Source of the DNA: Candidatus Gracilibacteria bacterium
GTDB taxonomy: Bacteria; Patescibacteriota; Gracilibacteria; BD1-5; UBA6164
Direction of reading: 5' to 3'
Length of the DNA: 64,000 nt
Assembly (NCBI GenBank): GCA_010119145.1
Contig: JAACSU010000007.1
Span: 577,869-641,868 of the forward strand
This document shows positions 1 to 9,242 of the stretch, one piece after another. The notes under the pieces were generated by a model. That model was given only the letters and a program-made list of their open reading frames with translations. It was not told the origin of the DNA and did no database searches. The stretch's first letter is position 1. Each line of letters begins with the position of its first letter. The position numbers were made by a program, and so were the translations under genes.

Positions 1-367
1 TTGATCACTTTCTCATGACTGTACAGTAAGCTCAGACAAGGTTCCCTCTATCTTTCAGATTGTAAGTATGATTAACTTCTCCTCATGAGACTTTAAAATC
101 GTCATTGGTATAAACGGCATCTACTATGTGATAATCATATAACTTATTTGCCTGAGCAGATTTTCTATATCCATCTCTTCAGATGAAAATACTTGCAGGT
201 TTATCTTTATATTTAACGGCCCATATTTCTTTAAGAAATGGACTGAGTCATGTACTCTTCCCTACTCATACAAAAGTTTCAAACTCTGGATCTGTAAGAT
301 CCTTTGCATAGATATCTTTTATGGTTTGTAACTGGGTTTTTTCTTCCCACTTTATGATTTGTGTCAT
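1..367 (-). CDS. recT: RecT/Bet-family phage recombinase, 3' part outside window
   Basis: Single-strand annealing recombinase of the RecT/lambda Bet type, which pairs complementary ssDNA during phage recombination. About 122 N-terminal residues are visible; the gene runs off the window edge. The family signature is clear: TIKDIYAKDLTDPEF (about 15-29), then GLSPFLKEIWAVKY (about 40-53) and IFIGRDGYRKSAQ (about 60-72). The start is the ATG at 367. Six TGA codons fall in the visible part, several at conserved glycines, for example the first glycine of GRDGYRK. It is the last visible gene of a minus-strand series of tiny genes, as expected for an early operon of a phage-like element. The family call is known biology; phage function is inferred from context. 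Confidence 0.9.
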
Positions 368-455
368 AAAAAAATTTTATAAAAAAATTAAAATTGATTT
401 TTTATGATTTTCTCGCTATAATTGAGCGAGAAAATCGCTTTGCTTTGTGGTTTTT

Positions 456-599
456 CTAAACAAGAACTTCTTTCGGGAGTTCTTTTTTATTTGATTTAAA
501 AATCTTTAAATCAATCAGATCCTGAATAAAGTCATCAAGCTCTTCCCTACTGAGAAGCATCTTTTGTTTCTTGTATTGGATCATGTATTTAGTCTCCAT
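456..599 (-). CDS. small hypothetical protein (47 aa) in phage-like operon
   Basis: Forty-seven residues beginning METKYMIQYKKQ and ending KELPKEVLV, with a helical, charged middle (REELDDFIQDLIDLKIF). It contains no TGA codon. I chose the ATG at 599 because it overlaps the end of the upstream gene (589-711), giving translational coupling; an in-frame TTG at 638 would overlap that gene much further. It lies between that gene and recT in the minus-strand series. I do not recognise the family. The DNA at its 3' end can form a hairpin (about 467-487). Confidence 0.6.
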   Translation of the reverse strand: METKYMIQYKKQKMLLSREELDDFIQDLIDLKIFKSNKKELPKEVLV

Positions 600-711
600 A
601 TGTGTATTGGTTTTGGTAAGTAAGATTCTCCAATTCAATCGTTTGAGTTTCGATATGTCCTACTATTCCGTAGATCACGAGGACAAGCAGCGTTATTCCT
701 ATAGCTTTCAT
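589..711 (-). CDS. tiny membrane protein (40 aa)
   Basis: Forty residues: one hydrophobic helix right after the start (AIGITLLVLVIYGIVG) followed by a short polar tail. Its ATG overlaps the last codons of the upstream gene (699-845), and its own end overlaps the start of the next gene (456-599), so the three form an overlapping chain. It looks like a small single-span phage protein; I cannot assign a function. Support comes from the overlap pattern and the clean transmembrane segment. Confidence 0.6.
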   Translation of the reverse strand: MKAIGITLLVLVIYGIVGHIETQTIELENLTYQNQYTYGD

Positions 712-845
712 AATTTTAAAGTCATCATGTAAAGTCTTTTCCAATCGTTAGGATCAGGTTTTGTTTTCTTTATTGAGAAAAATGTTCAATTTCTTTCGAT
801 GTATTTTTTGTTTTCAAAAACGGTTATTTTTCAACTGGCTGTCAT
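699..845 (-). CDS. small hypothetical protein (48 aa), UGA-containing
   Basis: Forty-eight residues beginning MTASGKITVFENKKYIERNG, with two TGA codons in its body read as glycine and a third near the end (TLKLGKL). The start ATG at 845 lies inside the 3' end of the upstream gene (824-1060), and its stop overlaps the next gene's start. Under the standard code this gene is invisible. No family recognised. Basic, probably soluble, in the same presumed early operon as recT. Confidence 0.6.
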
Positions 846-1060
846 TCTTTCATTGGTTCAAATAAATCTAAAGTTTTTGTGTTGATATCTATTACTTTGT
901 GTTCGAGCAAAAATGAGTAAATCCTAAATTTTGTAGTAAAAGTTACGTCTCACCCATTTGCTGCTTTATCAATTGTTTTTGTGGCCATTTTTTCCGTTTT
1001 GCATATCAAATATGAAAGTCATCTCTCTTTATCTAATAATTCTCTGAATTTTGTTTTCAT
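824..1060 (-). CDS. hypothetical phage-operon protein (78 aa)
   Basis: Seventy-eight residues starting MKTKFRELLDKERGLSYL, with a central stretch NGGDVTFTTKFRIYSFLLEHKVID. Three TGA codons are read as glycine. It is the first gene of the minus-strand series leading to recT and is divergent from the regulator at 1297, so 1061-1296 is probably their shared control region. A later in-frame ATG (residue 25, MATKTIDK) is a possible alternative start. Family not recognised. Confidence 0.6.
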
Positions 1061-1186
1061 CTCAATCTATTATAGATATACCATTATTTTGTCATACATA
1101 TAAGCAAAAAAATATATATTAATTCCAAGCAAAACTTTATTGCTTGAACTCTGATTTTAAAGAGCAGTTTTCTTATGTGCAATATA

Positions 1187-1210
1187 AATATATCATTTAA
1201 TTGATATATT
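1187..1210. promoter_or_regulatory. palindromic operator candidate
   Basis: A perfect inverted repeat with 9-bp arms (AATATATCA at 1187-1195, TGATATATT at 1202-1210) and a 6-bp centre lies in the spacer between the divergent minus-strand operon and the plus-strand Xre-type regulator. A symmetrical site beside a phage-type regulator gene is a likely operator, but in such AT-rich DNA a palindrome of this kind could arise by chance. Confidence 0.45.
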
Positions 1211-1244
1211 GCAAATAAATTTATATCTTTTTATCATTTTATCA

Positions 1245-1273
1245 TTGACAAATATATCTTTTAAATATTATAT
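1245..1273 (+). promoter_or_regulatory. sigma70-type promoter of the Xre-family regulator
   Basis: TTGACA (1245-1250), a 17-bp spacer, then TTATAT (1268-1273). The predicted start near 1280 leaves a leader of about 17 nt before the ATG at 1297, with no obvious Shine-Dalgarno sequence. Confidence 0.6.
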
Positions 1274-1296
1274 ATATCTATAATGTAATCAAAAAT

Positions 1297-1722
1297 ATGT
1301 TAATAAAGGCAAACTCCGACATAATTAGAAGTTGAACAATATGACAACATCTAAAAAATGTTATTGAACAAAAATCGTTTACAGTTTCTGAGGTAGCAGA
1401 AAAAATGTGAATCTCTCAACCAGCACTCAGTAGAGTTTTAAATTGAAAGGTTTGATGAAGTGATAACTTTTTTACTAAAGCTTCAAGAGCAATCGGACTC
1501 TCCACTAAAGAAATGCAGGAAATATTCAAAGCTGCAGATCAAGAAGAATACAAATACAAATATGGTGAAGAGATAATATCATGAGAAATCGATATAGAAA
1601 CTTTGAGTGATGAAGATCTCGAAGATGTTTTGTTGTCTAAAAATTGAATTATCTCTGAAGAAGCTCAGAAAGATTTGAAGAGTTACATTGCTTTCCTGAG
1701 AACTAAATACCCAAAGAAATAG
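1297..1722 (+). CDS. Xre-family HTH regulator (phage repressor-like)
   Basis: DNA-binding regulator of 141 residues. An N-terminal helix-turn-helix of the Cro/CI (Xre) type spans about residues 16-70: the segment SFTVSEVAEKMGISQPALSR is the classic scaffold-plus-recognition helix, and NGKVGGSDNFFTKASRAIGLS completes the five-helix fold. The C-terminal half is acidic. Seven TGA codons are read as Gly, including the turn glycine of the HTH. It is divergent from the recT-side operon and followed closely by 1726-2295. By position it resembles a lysogeny or element-maintenance regulator, or an antitoxin; that role is inference. Confidence 0.85.
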
Positions 1723-1725
1723 AAA

Positions 1726-2295
1726 ATGACTGAATCAAATTTAATACCTTCAGAAATATATGATGCAGCACTAAACGATGCTGTTGAGTATTATAAGTTA
1801 AATAGAGAATTTCATTCACCATATCTCTGACAGGTAAAAATTACTAAAAAATGATTTCAACACTTAGAAAATAAATGATTTAAAAATCAGAGAAAAAGAA
1901 ATCCAAAGGATGCATATGTAAGATTAAAATGTTTCCCACATGTATGAACTTTATTAAGAAAGTTATGATTACCACAAGAATATAAGTGTGTTATGGAAAA
2001 TGTGACCGTTAAAAGATGATCTAGATTAGTTACTGAGAGAAGACAGGTACAATATTATGCTTTCATTTGAATTCTATATAGCAATATGAGAGTTAAGATT
2101 GTAATTAGAAAGCCAGATTGATACGAAAAGTCTGAATTTCATAGCATACAGCCAGCTTGGGTCATGAATTCTTATCATGATATGCAAATGAGATGAGATA
2201 TGTTTATTGAAGAAGTAGAATGAGAAGAAGACAATCTTGATGAATTTATAGATGAACTTGTTGAAGAAGACACAAAAAAAGCTAATCCAAAGTAG
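1726..2295 (+). CDS. hypothetical protein, possibly PBECR-like nuclease
   Basis: A protein of 189 residues starting 3 nt after the regulator's stop, so the two are very probably co-transcribed. The middle holds KITKKGFQHLENKGF (about 39-53) and the C-terminal half RVKIVIRKPDGYEKSEFHSI, followed by QPAWVM and a strongly acidic tail (EEVEGEEDNLDEFIDEL). The pattern of an HL after KITKKG, dispersed basic residues and a late KIVIRK...FHSI strand loosely recalls the phage-encoded Barnase/EndoU-like (PBECR) nuclease superfamily. With the HTH gene it could be a toxin-antitoxin-like pair. That similarity is weak and by eye only. A hairpin (GCTAATC/GATTAGC, 2281-2301) spans the stop codon. Confidence 0.6.
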
Positions 2296-2590
2296 ATTAG
2301 CTTATCTTGAGTAAGATCTGCACCGAATCAGAGATATGTTCGAGTGTGAGGACGTGCCAAACAAATCTTACAGGTACATAGTATATGAAATTAGACTTTT
2401 TGTCAAAAGTTTTATACATAATATTAATATATGTCAATATATATAAACTGCCTAGTTCAAGGCTTTTTAGCTAAAAATAGATATAAAATGACATAAAAAA
2501 AATATAAATTTAGATATAAAAATATACATATTTAGCTTGATAATAGTTAAATAATAATTTTGAATAACATTTAATAATAATTAAATATAA
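2296..2590. other. 295-bp gap without a convincing gene
   Basis: The first 80 bp are less AT-rich than the rest and read open on the plus strand without a start codon (a remnant is possible). The remainder is very AT-rich. I see no RNA gene or strong promoter; an unrecognised promoter for the gene at 2591 is likely here. Confidence 0.4.
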
Positions 2591-3436
2591 ATGAAAGAAT
2601 TTCCATTATACTATTATGATCTAAATTTACTTTGAAACCCTATAGATATTGATCAAGTTGTTTCCACTTTAAATAAGATTGCATTTTGATCTATTGATTG
2701 ATACAAAATTGAAAAGGTATGAGAAAAAAAATTCTTCTTTACTCTCATTCAAAAACATGATTCTGAAGTTCTATATAAGAAATGAAAATGAAACAATGTT
2801 GGTGTTGATGATTTAGAATCTCTCTGATTACTTGAAGACGAATCTCTATATGCAGATATATATATGTATATTGATTTTTCTTCAAACAATCCTTTTATGA
2901 ATTCATTATGAATAATTTCAGTATTAAAGTGATGAAAGGAACCTTCATTAGCTCTAATATGAAAATTCTTTTGTACAATACTTTGACTTAAAAATACCAT
3001 TACTTTAAAAACCATTGAATATAAAAACAGAGAAAAATATTTTAATGAAAATCTGATTAGATCTTATTCTTTTGAAATAGCTACTATTAAAAATCAAAAG
3101 AATTTATGAGTTAGTTGATGATTAGATCCAGTATGGGATTTAAAGGAACAATTTTGATGAAAAAAAATGAAATTTACTGTTTTGGATAAAGATGGTTTAG
3201 ACAAGGACAAAATACTATGATTTCAGAAAGATCAATGACACAATTTTGCAAATTCTGCAACCATTGAAGTTGATGAAGCTGGGAAAAAAGTACAACAAAA
3301 AATAGACAAAATTCGCTTTAAGTCTGCAGTTTCTATACAATTATATAATAAAGAATTGAATCCAGAGATAGTTCTAAGTAAGATGCAGGAAAATTATTTA
3401 CAAGAAATTCCTAAAATACGAGAAGAATATAAATAA
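2591..3436 (+). CDS. hypothetical cargo protein (281 aa)
   Basis: A 281-residue soluble protein starting MKEFPLYYYDLNLL, with more than 20 TGA codons read as glycine, so under the standard code it disintegrates and only an antisense frame remains visible. A mixed alpha/beta N-terminal half (GSIDGYKIEKVGEKKFFFTLI, about 34-54) is followed by a lysine-rich C-terminal half (VQQKIDKIRFKSAVSIQLYN). I do not recognise the family. Neighbours are a four-helix membrane protein and an ImmA/IrrE peptidase. Position between regulator and integrase marks it as cargo of the element, and a host-takeover or defence role is possible but unproven. Confidence 0.7.
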
Positions 3437-3460
3437 TTCTTAATTTCTTATTTATCAAAA

Positions 3461-3910
3461 ATGAACTTACTAAAATTAATTTGAATTGATGATAGATTTA
3501 GATCCTACATATACAGTATTATTATTGCAATAACTATAGTATTAATTTTAAACAAATATAAGATTATAATTGATCCAGAGGATTTGAAAAACCTTTCAAA
3601 TACTATAATTTGAGTATCTTCTATTTTTGCTAGTTTTTTAATGGCATGACTTGCAATTATTTTACAAAGTCCTGAAAATGAAAATATAAAAGCAATGCAA
3701 AAATTGTGAAAATTTAAACTATTTATTAGATATTTTAAGGAAGCTATATTCGTATGTGGTATTACAGCGATAATATCTGTATTTCTATCACTTTGATGAG
3801 CTATAAATTTAATTAGTACTTTTATCTTTATTCTTTGAATACTCCTAATGATTTTTCTTAATTATAGAGTATTTCATTTTCTTTTTAAAACTCTAGAAGA
3901 TTTAAAATAA
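3461..3910 (+). CDS. cargo membrane protein (149 aa, about 4 TM)
   Basis: A 149-residue integral membrane protein. Hydrophobic segments lie at about 17-31 (YIYSIIIAITIVLIL), 49-68 (IIGVSSIFASFLMAGLAIIL), 95-112 (FVCGITAIISVFLSLGG) and 117-135. A soluble loop after the second segment carries QSPENENIKAMQKLGKFK. TGA encodes several intramembrane glycines. It begins 24 nt after the previous gene and ends 1 nt before the ImmA-like peptidase gene, indicating one operon. Family not recognised. Confidence 0.7.
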
Positions 3911-3911
3911 T

Positions 3912-4295
3912 ATGTTACAACTGCCATCTACAACTATAAAAATGATTCGAAGTCATAAATTAACTGTTGATATATTTCCTATGAATAAGATTTTGAATGG
4001 TTTTTTGCTTTCTGGGAGACATATTGCAATTAATAAGAATATATCATGGTATGAACAAAGATTTGCAGTAGCTCATGAGTTAGCACATAAAATATGTAAT
4101 CATACATGTGAATGTAAATGGAATGAACAAGAAGCTGATGAAAGAGCATTTAAACTACTAATTTCAGACAACGAATTACTGGAGTGGTGAGAACATTATG
4201 AATGGGACACAAATCTAATTTCTATGCAAATTTGAATATCTGCAGAAAGAATTTACAAGAGACTTTCTAAAATTACGAAAAAATGAAATTTATAA
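3912..4295 (+). CDS. ImmA/IrrE-family zinc metallopeptidase
   Basis: Short (127 aa) ImmA/IrrE-type peptidase. The zinc motif HELAH (HExxH) sits at about residues 56-60 in AVAHELAHKICNH, with the downstream acidic ligand in EQEADERAFKLL typical of the family (E-A-D/N-x-FA). Relatives of this family cleave Xre-type repressors to induce integrated elements or stress genes, and an Xre-type regulator is encoded at 1297, so it may be the substrate (inference). The C-terminal 36 residues follow a TGA and are lost under the standard code. The start ATG at 3912 lies 1 nt after the membrane-protein stop; the 3' end overlaps the next small gene by 13 nt. Confidence 0.85.
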
Positions 4296-4426
4296 AAAAT
4301 ACATTATCAAAATTTGAAATAAAAGAGGAAAATTTTGATGAAGATATAGTTTTTTTTATTTGAATATGAATTGCTGCTTTAATTATAATTTCTGCAATTT
4401 TTAGAGCTTATATACCAATGATATAA
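4283..4426 (+). CDS. tiny single-span membrane protein (47 aa)
   Basis: Forty-seven residues: a charged N-terminus (MKFIKNTLSKFEIKEENFDED) and one C-terminal transmembrane helix (IVFFIGIGIAALIIISAIF), with two intramembrane glycines written TGA. The start lies inside the end of the ImmA/IrrE gene and the stop is 1 nt before the recombinase ATG, a tight translationally coupled arrangement. Function unknown. Together with 2591, 3461 and 3912 it forms the cargo block of the element. Confidence 0.6.
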
Positions 4427-4427
4427 A

Positions 4428-5903
4428 ATGGATCTTAATTTTTGATTTTACAGGAGAAAGAGTACCAATTCACGAAACACTCAACAATTATCTCTAGAGA
4501 ACCAGGATAGTTGGAGAGATCGTGAAGTTCTTTCTAATGGCTATAAAATTTCTGAAGAATACACTGAAGCTGAAAGTGCTACTAAAGTATCATGACGGCC
4601 AGAATTTTACAGAATGATTGAAGACATTCATGCATGAAAAATCAACGCAATTATTACCTATGAGGTAGATAGACTTGCTCGAAATTTTACAGAGAATTCA
4701 ATTATTCAAACTCTTTCCCAGGAAGGAAAGATAAAAATACTTGTAACTGCTTCATGAAAATTTTTACCTGAAGATATTCTTCATCTTGGAATGAAGTCTC
4801 TTTTTGCAGTCTATGAATCTCATCAGATGAAAAAGAAAATGCAAGACGGGAGAGAACAAAAATTAAAACTATGAAAGAGTCTTTGAGGATTTAAGTATTG
4901 ATATGATACAAAAAATAAAGAATTAGTAATAAATGAATCTGAAGCATTTTTTGTAAAAAAAATATTTGAGCTTCGAATGCTTGGTGAACCAGTAAGATCT
5001 ATCGTAAAAATTATAAATGATCTTTGATTTAAGAATAGAGATAGATTTACAGTAACTTGAATAAGAATACCTGGATGATCACTTGTAAAATCTAGCTGCG
5101 AAAGAATATTACAAAATCCTTTGTATTATGGAGTCATTTCTTACGACTGAGAGATATATAATTGAACTCATGAAGCAATTGTATCAAAAGAAACTTTCGA
5201 TGCTGTAAACAAGAAAAAAAAGACATTTAAGAAGTCTTTAGTTTCTCCTCTGAAGGGAAAGGTATTTTTTGAGTGAAAACCGTTAACGGTTTCATTGATC
5301 AAACAAAAACATATTTATTTTCACAAGCATTCAGAAAAAGCCTGAGAAAAAATTTGGTATAATCAGAAAAATATAATTAAAGAGTTCGATAAAAATATCA
5401 ATCTTTATAAAATGCCGAAAAAATATGAGAAGGAATGCCGAGAAAGTTTAAAAAATTTGTATGAGGAAGAAATGTGAGACATAAAAAGAATCAGAATAAC
5501 TCTCAATAAAAATCATGCTGAAAAAACGAAAGAAATAGATGGCCTCATATCAATGAGAACCATGTGAGAAATAGACCAGGGATTATTTATGCCTAGAAAA
5601 AACAAACTCATGAGTGAAATTCATGATATAGAATTGAAAATGTTTAAACTCACAGAGAGTAATGATAAAATGCTTGAGTATCTTAACTATTCCGTCGAAC
5701 TCCTATGTAACATAGATATATACTGGAAAAAATGGGATGATGAGGTTCGCTCGATATGGATAAATGATATCACCGTCGAACTTAAAATAGACAACAAAAA
5801 AAGGCTCTATATAGAGGAAATTCCTACTATGAAAGCCTTTAGAGAGTTCAATTTCAATGAATGGTGGACCGACCGGGGCTCGAACCCGGGACCTAAGGAT
5901 TAA
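4428..5903 (+). CDS. large serine recombinase (integrase) ending in tRNA-Lys
   Basis: Site-specific recombinase of 491 residues that integrates or excises the element. The N-terminal resolvase domain shows FYRRKST (catalytic Ser near residue 12) followed by SLENQ, and the DRLARN helix near residue 85. A Recombinase domain follows (SLGGFKYGYD, RILQNPLYYGVISYDGEIY), then a lysine-rich coiled-coil region typical of large serine recombinases. Many TGA codons encode Gly. The last 14 codons are antisense to the 3' half of tRNA-Lys, and the TAA stop lies in that tRNA's anticodon arm, so the reading frame crosses the element/chromosome junction. The start ATG is 1 nt after the previous stop. Recombinases of this class rarely target tRNA genes, which makes the junction notable. 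Confidence 0.9.
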
Positions 5904-5937
5904 GAGTCCTGCGCTCTACCAACTGAGCTATCGATCC
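5862..5937 (-). tRNA. tRNA-Lys (anticodon CTT)
   Basis: A 76-nt cloverleaf on the minus strand: acceptor GGATCGA/TCGGTCC (one T-G pair), D-arm GCTC..GAGC, anticodon loop CTCTTAA giving anticodon CTT (lysine AAG), T-arm CCGGG TTCGAGC CCCGG, discriminator A and an encoded CCA. Its 3' end faces the phage-like element and forms the junction with the recombinase gene, so it is the probable attachment site. Confidence 0.95.
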
Positions 5938-6100
5938 ATAATAGATTTTGCAAAAATGCCCGCACAGTCTATAAATAATTAGGGAAAAATCAAATAAAAG
6001 TAAAAAAGAAGTTTCTTATTTTACAACATAGAAAAGAAGCTATAATACGAGAGTATCCTTAGAGTGCAAAGGAATAATTTTATATTCTAATTGTGTGATT

Positions 6101-8065
6101 ATGAAAAATATATTTTCTGGTTTCAATAAGGAAGAACTTCAAAAAAAGATTCAAGTAATAATATCACGTTTTCCATTTGCCGTAGTCTATAGTACTGTAT
6201 TAACGATATTATTTTTTGTACTCATATATAATTCGTTTGAAAATCAAATACTCATTGAGAGAATTATGAGAGTTATTTTTACGTGAATCATTACATTTTT
6301 TTTATCAGTCTGAGCAACTCTCTTTGTAGAGTCGCAAGATACTAAGTATAATCATTGAGATATTATATCTCAAGTTGGAGTATTAATATTTTGAGCATTG
6401 TTTTATTACTTTTTGAGTGCAGACTTAGAGAGTATGAATAATATTATTTTCTTTGTCTTGACGCTCTTTTGAGTCACAAGTTTTTTATTTTTTGCTCCGT
6501 ATATCAACAATATTATAGAAAATTCTCAAATACAGGAAGAATACTATATCTATTTTTATAGTGTGTCAGTCGTATTTTTTATATCTTTTATAGTGTGATG
6601 AGCACTTGCGCTCCTATGAAATGGTGCAATACTTGCAGTTGATACCCTATTTGATATAAATAATTCTGGATACTCAGATACATACTGATATTGGACGGTA
6701 CTGTCACTCGTGTTTTTCACCCCATTATTTTGACTGACACAGTTACCTACTCGAGACCAATTTTATGACAATAATTTTAATGAAAATGTATTTTTCACAT
6801 TTCTAGTACGCTTTATTGCTATTCCCTTTATATATGTTTATTTTATTATTCTCTATGCCTATTCTATAAAAGTATTACTCAATTTTTGAGATTGGCCTAA
6901 ATGAGAGATAAGCTGGATGGTAATACTGTTTTCAATATTTTGATATATCACGTATATATTTTCATACTTTTTTGAATTTAACAATAAGCAGACGAATTAT
7001 AGTTTTATTCTCACGTTTCGAAGACTCTTCCCTTTCGTAGTGATTCCACAACTTGCCATGCTGTTTTACGCGATTTGACTCAGAATATGACAATACGATC
7101 TCACGATTAACAGATATTTTGTTTTCGTATTTGGGATATGGTTATTGGTTATTTCGTTGTATTATATTATTTCACGAAAAAAATCACTGGTTTTTATCCC
7201 AGCAATTTTAACGCTCTTTATAGTTATAATATCTCTTTGACCATGGTCAGTATATGATCTTCCACTCACTCGTCAGATTTCTCGACTAGAAAATAACCTA
7301 CGAGATGCTAGAATTCTTACTGACAGCATAGAATGAAGAAGAATCACTCCTCTTGAAAATTACGCTGATATTGATGAGAATCTCTCAAAACAAATCTATG
7401 ATGGGATAGAGTACACCTGTAACTTTGATAATTGTGCTAAAATAAAAAAATTATTTCCAGAAATTACGCAAAAGTTAGATGCAAAAGATTTCAAGGATTA
7501 TACTGAAAATAATTGAAATTATGAGTATTATGGAAGTAAAGATTTTATAAATAATGGTTGAGAAAAACCAAGGTATCCTGGTGTTTCTAACTGGGAGTAT
7601 ATAAGTAAAATTACTGATTCTATAAAAGTTAAGTCATATATAACTTGAATTGTAGATACTAATACGCTCATAAATATTTATAGAAATGATTATACAGATA
7701 TATTTCCAATAGATGTACGCGGATATGAGAGTATAGTTAATCTGTGATTTCCTAATACATCTAAAAATAATATTTCTATAGATATTTACTCAGAATCTCT
7801 TATAATCTCGCAAAATTGAGGTGAAGAAGAGTCTATTGATATCTCATCAATATTTAGTTCACTCAGAGAGTTACAATTAAATACGAGTAATGGTTGAATA
7901 GATGGAGATAAACTCAGTTTTGAAATACAGTGAAAAACTAAAACATTTAAACTCCTTATCTGAAGTGCAAATATCCCATATGAGAAATGAGCGATTAATA
8001 ACACAACTCAAAGAGATAGATTGTATGGAAATATTGATTGATATATCCTCATAAAAAATAAATAA
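6101..8065 (+). CDS. DUF4153-like polytopic membrane protein
   Basis: A 654-residue membrane protein. The first 400 or so residues hold about ten hydrophobic segments beginning FPFAVVYSTVLTILFFVLIY (about 26-45). The C-terminal 250 residues are soluble and mostly beta-like, with text such as DIRGY-type strands and SSLRELQLNTSNGG. Overall order and the N-terminal signature match the poorly understood DUF4153 family. I chose the ATG at 6101 over the GTG two codons upstream. TGA codons are abundant in the membrane part. No operon partner upstream; trmB begins 11 nt downstream, so the two are probably co-transcribed. Function unknown. Confidence 0.75.
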
Positions 8066-8076
8066 AACAAGAAACA

Positions 8077-8733
8077 ATGGTTATACAAAATCCTTATAGG
8101 GAACTCGTGCTTGCTGACAACGATATATTGGTAGAGCTTGAAACTATCTATGCTCAACAGTGAAAATGGTCAGAATATATATGAAATACTAACCCAGTTG
8201 TTTTAGAAATAGGAACATGAATGTGAAACTTCTTTTCTAAACAAGTCATCGAAAATCCAGAAATCAACTACGTTTGAATGGAAATACGATATAAAAGACT
8301 CTTTCAAACAGCTGAAAAATCAAGAAAAAATAATGACTCAAGTGACAACTTTGTACTTCTCAAAGATTTCGGTCAAAATATAGATAAAATATTTTGAGTT
8401 TGAGAAGTGTTTGAGTCATATATATTTTTTCCAGATCCCTGGGGCAAGAAACAAAGTCAGAAAAAAAACAGACTCTTGCAAACTGACTTTTTAACACATC
8501 TCTATACTATAACTCAAGATGGAGGAAAACTCTATTTCAAAACAGATCATAGAGAATATTTTGAAAGTGTACTAGCTATAATTGAAAAACTCTGATTATG
8601 GAAAATAGAAAAAATTATAGATAACTATGAAAGTGATGAGATTTTTGATATGTGAAATATAACAGAATTCGAAGCTTTTTATAGATGAAAAAACACTGAC
8701 ATCAATTACCTCGAACTTGTAAAAACTCTGTAA
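8077..8733 (+). CDS. trmB: tRNA (guanine-N7-)-methyltransferase TrmB
   Basis: Forms m7G46 in the tRNA variable loop using S-adenosylmethionine. At 218 residues it has the usual family length. The SAM-binding motif VLEIGTGMGNFF (about 42-53, two of its glycines written TGA) is followed by NYVGMEIRYKRL, and the family's catalytic signature FFPDPWGKKQSQKKNRL lies at about 117-133, with the late FKTDHREYF motif. The usual proline in DPWPKK is replaced by glycine. The start ATG lies 11 nt after the upstream stop. Confidence 0.9.
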
Positions 8734-8822
8734 GAAAAGTTATAGATTTTACATCGAAACCTTTTACATTTTTGACTTATTTACTACAATACGTGTCACA
8801 CACTATTTTTAATATTACTATT

Positions 8823-9242
8823 ATGAAAATCTTTGCTTCTCTCCTATTAACTACACTTATAGTTTTAACAGGATGTGCATCAAACAACTCAGATTTAGAA
8901 GATACTGTCACAAAGGAAGATGCTAAAACAGATAAAGCAGAACTCTTTCAAGCTTGATTTGAATGAGTTGGAATAGATCCAGACTTTGCTTTTCGATTCT
9001 CAGCAGGTAAATTTAATTGGCAAGAACCTGGCTCAACAGGAGCTGACTCATATACTGCTACTGGAAGCTCTACACTCGTAGAAGAAAACCAAAACGTTGT
9101 CATCGAAGCTTGAGACTTCAGTGCAATACTAAATCCAGATAATTGTACTGATGGAGTAACAGAAAATGAATACGGCTACAGTGTTATTCTTAAAAAATGA
9201 GACAAAGAATATACTGGATGTGCTCGAGAATACACCAAATAA
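8823..9242 (+). CDS. small lipoprotein, COG3650-like
   Basis: A 139-residue lipoprotein precursor: signal peptide with lipobox LTGC (cysteine about residue 18), an acidic linker, then a compact beta domain with SAGKFNWQEPGSTGADSY and two late cysteines (NPDNC..., YTGCAREY). The GC-containing C-terminus resembles a small heme/lysozyme-inhibitor-like beta domain seen in COG3650 proteins; this is by eye. The ATG at 8823 was chosen because it starts the signal peptide directly. It converges with the gene at 9243, only one base separating the two stops. Confidence 0.7.

Noticed and set aside
2296-2380. Possible gene remnant after the nuclease-like gene
   Set aside because: Open for about 28 codons but has no start codon and no recognisable protein; kept only as a note.
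2749-3015. 88-codon minus-strand frame
   Set aside because: Antisense to the 281-aa cargo gene, which reads on the plus strand once UGA is glycine.
4428-5903. Degraded recombinase pseudogene
   Set aside because: Apparent stops are all TGA; the catalytic Ser, DRLARN and recombinase domain are intact in one frame.
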